The notes under the pieces are model-generated. The model had not been told where the DNA came from and did not search any database. It saw nothing but the letters and a program-made list of their open reading frames with translations. From Thiothrix sp. (GTDB lineage: Bacteria > Pseudomonadota > Gammaproteobacteria > Thiotrichales > Thiotrichaceae), in assembly GCF_028714775.1 (NCBI RefSeq), contig NZ_JAQTLS010000005.1:62001-126000 (forward strand): DNA of 64,000 nt. The letters run 5' to 3'. This document shows, one piece after another, positions 62,186 through 64,000 of the stretch; within the stretch, counting starts at the first letter, position 1, and the number at the start of each line of letters is the position of its first letter. Made by a program: the position numbers and the translations under genes.

Positions 62186-63280
62186 ATGAACCGATACCTA
62201 TTGGCAAGCGTACTGGGGGTAAGCTTAAGCATTGCCGCCGCCGACAACGAAAAGCCCACCACGGAAACCTATACCCGCGCCGAAGTTGACCATGCTTTCG
62301 GCACGACACCGGGCAAAGTCTATAACCCAACGAAAGCCGTCGATACCGATGATGCACCCAGCGTAGCCTTTAATGCTGAAACCAGCAGCAGCGAACCACT
62401 GAAAACTTACGAAGTCATCCCCGGCACGTATTTCCTCTACGGCAATATCGCGGAAGTGGATGAAAATAACCGGGGATTCAACGGTAATGCAGGCTTCGTC
62501 GTGACCAACGACAGTGTGGTGGTGATCGACTCGCTGGGTAGCCCGCGCTTGGGACAACGCATCATTAGCACGGTTAAGCAAGTGACCGACAAGCCCATCA
62601 AATACCTGATCCTGACACACAATCACCCTGACCATGCGTATGGCGCGATTGCCATCAAGGACTTAGGCAATGTCACGGTCATCGGGCATGAAGGCACACT
62701 GGAATACATCAATTCCGAACGCATCGGGCATTCCGTGAGCTACCGTGAAACATTCATCAAGCCGGACATGGCTGGTTTCAAACCCGTCACGCCCGACATC
62801 TTGATTGGCGGCGAACTGTATTCCAAAAACACCATCAGCACGGGCGGGAAAACCTTCGACATTTACAATACCGGCCCGCACCATTCGTTTGGCGACCTGA
62901 TCGTGCACCAGAAAGAAGACAATATCGTGTGGATTTCCGACCTTGCTTTCAACAACCGCGTGACCTTCATGGCGGATGGCAGCTCACAGAAATCCATCGA
63001 CGCGCAGACGTGGCTGCTGGACACCTTTAAGGATGCGAAATTCATGATTCCTGGTCATGGCAGCGTGCAGTCACCACCCTTCCCGATGGTGACAAAGACC
63101 CGCAATTACATGCAGCGCTTGCGCAAAGACATGGCAAAAGCGGTGGACGATGGCACTGACTTGCAAACCGCCGTGGACTCAAGCCGCTACGAAGATTGGA
63201 GCAAAGTCAGGCTGTACGAGTTGAACCATAAAAAGAACGTGGATTTCGTCTACCGCGAGGTCGAGTTAGAGCAATTCTAA
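62186..63280 (+). CDS. Exported metallo-beta-lactamase-fold hydrolase (SoxH / quinoprotein-relay type)
   Basis: Protein of 364 residues with an N-terminal signal segment (LLASVLGVSLSIAAA). After a ~50-residue polar region the MBL core begins TYFLYGNIAEVDENNRGFNG. Zinc ligands are in LILTHNHPDHAYG (HxHxDH), YNTGPHHSFGDL and MIPGHGSV. The layout fits SoxH-like or quinoprotein relay zinc metallohydrolases, which are found in sulfur oxidisers and methylotrophs. No sox gene is adjacent, so the pathway is uncertain. Confidence 0.8.
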   Translation: MNRYLLASVLGVSLSIAAADNEKPTTETYTRAEVDHAFGTTPGKVYNPTKAVDTDDAPSVAFNAETSSSEPLKTYEVIPGTYFLYGNIAEVDENNRGFNGNAGFVVTNDSVVVIDSLGSPRLGQRIISTVKQVTDKPIKYLILTHNHPDHAYGAIAIKDLGNVTVIGHEGTLEYINSERIGHSVSYRETFIKPDMAGFKPVTPDILIGGELYSKNTISTGGKTFDIYNTGPHHSFGDLIVHQKEDNIVWISDLAFNNRVTFMADGSSQKSIDAQTWLLDTFKDAKFMIPGHGSVQSPPFPMVTKTRNYMQRLRKDMAKAVDDGTDLQTAVDSSRYEDWSKVRLYELNHKKNVDFVYREVELEQF

Positions 63281-63344
63281 AACGCCACCCGTTGTTTGCT
63301 ACCTTTTGTCTAGTCGGGTATCCCTGTTTGTGGGAGGCTGACCC

Positions 63345-63350
63345 TATAAT
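63345..63350 (+). promoter_or_regulatory. Candidate -10 box before the SGNH-type gene
   Basis: Perfect TATAAT 17 bases before the ATG at 63367, or 32 before the ATG at 63382. The short leader with the first ATG argues that the real start may be one of the later ATGs. No clear -35. Confidence 0.35.
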
Positions 63351-63366
63351 CGGTGGGTAAAAATCA

Positions 63367-64000
63367 TGGCAGATATGGATATGCGCAAACCTCTTTCCCG
63401 CCGCAAAGAATGGCTGTTCCGTGCCATTTCTTTCTTGTTCGGCCTGAGCATCGTGCTCGGTGGGCTGGAAATCGTGTTGCGTTTCCTGCCCGTCAGCGGC
63501 GTCTATACCGCGTTGCCCGTCAATGCGACCAACCCCTTGATGCGTTACCCACCCTATTCCACCCACCAATACAGCAGCGGCTGGAACTTTGCCATTGCCC
63601 AGCAAAAACAGGCCAATAACGACGGTTTTTACAGCGATTACGATTATGTACAAACCACCAAACCCTTGATGGCGGTGATCGGCGACAGTTTCATTGAAGC
63701 CGAACAAATCCCCAATAAAGATACCGTGCAGGCATTATTGAACGCGGGGCTGAGGGGCGAAGGGCGCGTTTATGGTTTCGGTATCCAAGGTTCCCCGCTC
63801 AGCCAATACCTGATCTTTGCCGACCATGCGCGGCGCGAATACCAGCCCAAGGCAATGACGTTCACCATCATTGCCAATGATTTCGACCAAAGTCTGATGG
63901 AATATGGCAAGGACATCCTCAGTGGCATGTACCTGTTTTCCGACACCAGCGAGCAAGCGCGTTTAGAACTGCTGGATTATCCGGGCAGCTACCGCAGCGG
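63367..64000 (+). CDS. SGNH/GDSL-like membrane-anchored protein, 3' end beyond the window
   Basis: At least 211 residues from the ATG at 63367 (ATGs at 63376 and 63382 also possible), open to the window end. An N-terminal membrane anchor (AISFLFGLSIVLGGLEIVL) is followed by a periplasmic part with PLMAVIGDSFIEAEQI (GDS motif), then FGIQGSPLSQYLIF and FTIIANDFDQS. This is the start of an SGNH hydrolase-like fold, as in polysaccharide acetylation-associated proteins. The catalytic Asp/His block lies outside the window, so activity cannot be judged. Confidence 0.7.

Noticed and set aside
1-64000. DGR reverse transcriptase, template repeat, CRISPR array, tRNA or rRNA genes, transposase
   Set aside because: None could be recognised in either strand; any retroelement acting on the TIR-FGE gene must lie outside the window.

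Overview
The window is a dense, moderately GC-rich bacterial chromosome segment with almost no non-coding space. The complete block rpsB-tsf-[island]-pyrH-frr-uppS-cdsA-dxr-rseP-bamA-skp-lpxD-fabZ-lpxA-lpxB-rnhB, the pairs map-glnD and rpsO-pnp, and the lipid A and BAM genes indicate a Gram-negative proteobacterium, most likely a gammaproteobacterium. STAND/SEFIR/TIR/caspase conflict proteins together with a SoxH-like metallohydrolase are compatible with a filamentous sulfur bacterium of the Thiothrix group. That genus-level guess is inference and was not tested. Layout: 1-1012 is the 3'-truncated hisC. 1218-2417 is a TIR protein with a C-terminal FGE/C-type-lectin domain whose last ~35 codons look like the variable region of a diversity-generating retroelement. 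2505-14261 holds housekeeping and membrane genes: a YheT hydrolase, a GluR0-like channel, an ABC exporter, a heme-type hybrid kinase, DUF1015, YqhA and DUF2339 proteins. 14203-27676 is the long minus-strand envelope operon, with two extra genes between lpxB and rnhB. 27738-35547 is an island of plus-strand genes wedged between pyrH and tsf: a fused SEFIR-STAND-TPR protein, a decayed DUF6155 gene, then a tightly coupled cassette SEFIR / STAND-TPR / HipA-like kinase / DUF3037. 35548-43474 returns to core genes (tsf, rpsB, map, glnD, pnp, rpsO). 43547-48767 carries a caspase-like protease, a large multicopper oxidase, two HupE-type membrane proteins and a DUF1007 protein. 48855-49411 is an RHH/MazF toxin-antitoxin pair. 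49430-57081 is a type I restriction-modification locus (hsdM, hsdS, an unknown gene, hsdR). It is interrupted by a secreted glycosidase-like gene bounded by two ~63-bp direct repeats and by a truncated BrnA-type antitoxin. 57270-64000 holds a soluble hybrid kinase, a secreted subtilase, small membrane and lysozyme-inhibitor-like proteins, a VapBC pair, a metallo-beta-lactamase-fold enzyme and the start of an SGNH-type protein. The most interesting material is the set of conflict genes. The second SEFIR and STAND proteins of the island are separate but share a matching ~43-residue helix, at the C-terminus of one and the N-terminus of the other. This looks like an effector-sensor docking pair, and translational coupling ties it to a HipA-like kinase and DUF3037. 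GC-rich palindromic repeats are inserted in frame in the coding sequences of both STAND genes, and related or similar repeats recur between genes elsewhere.
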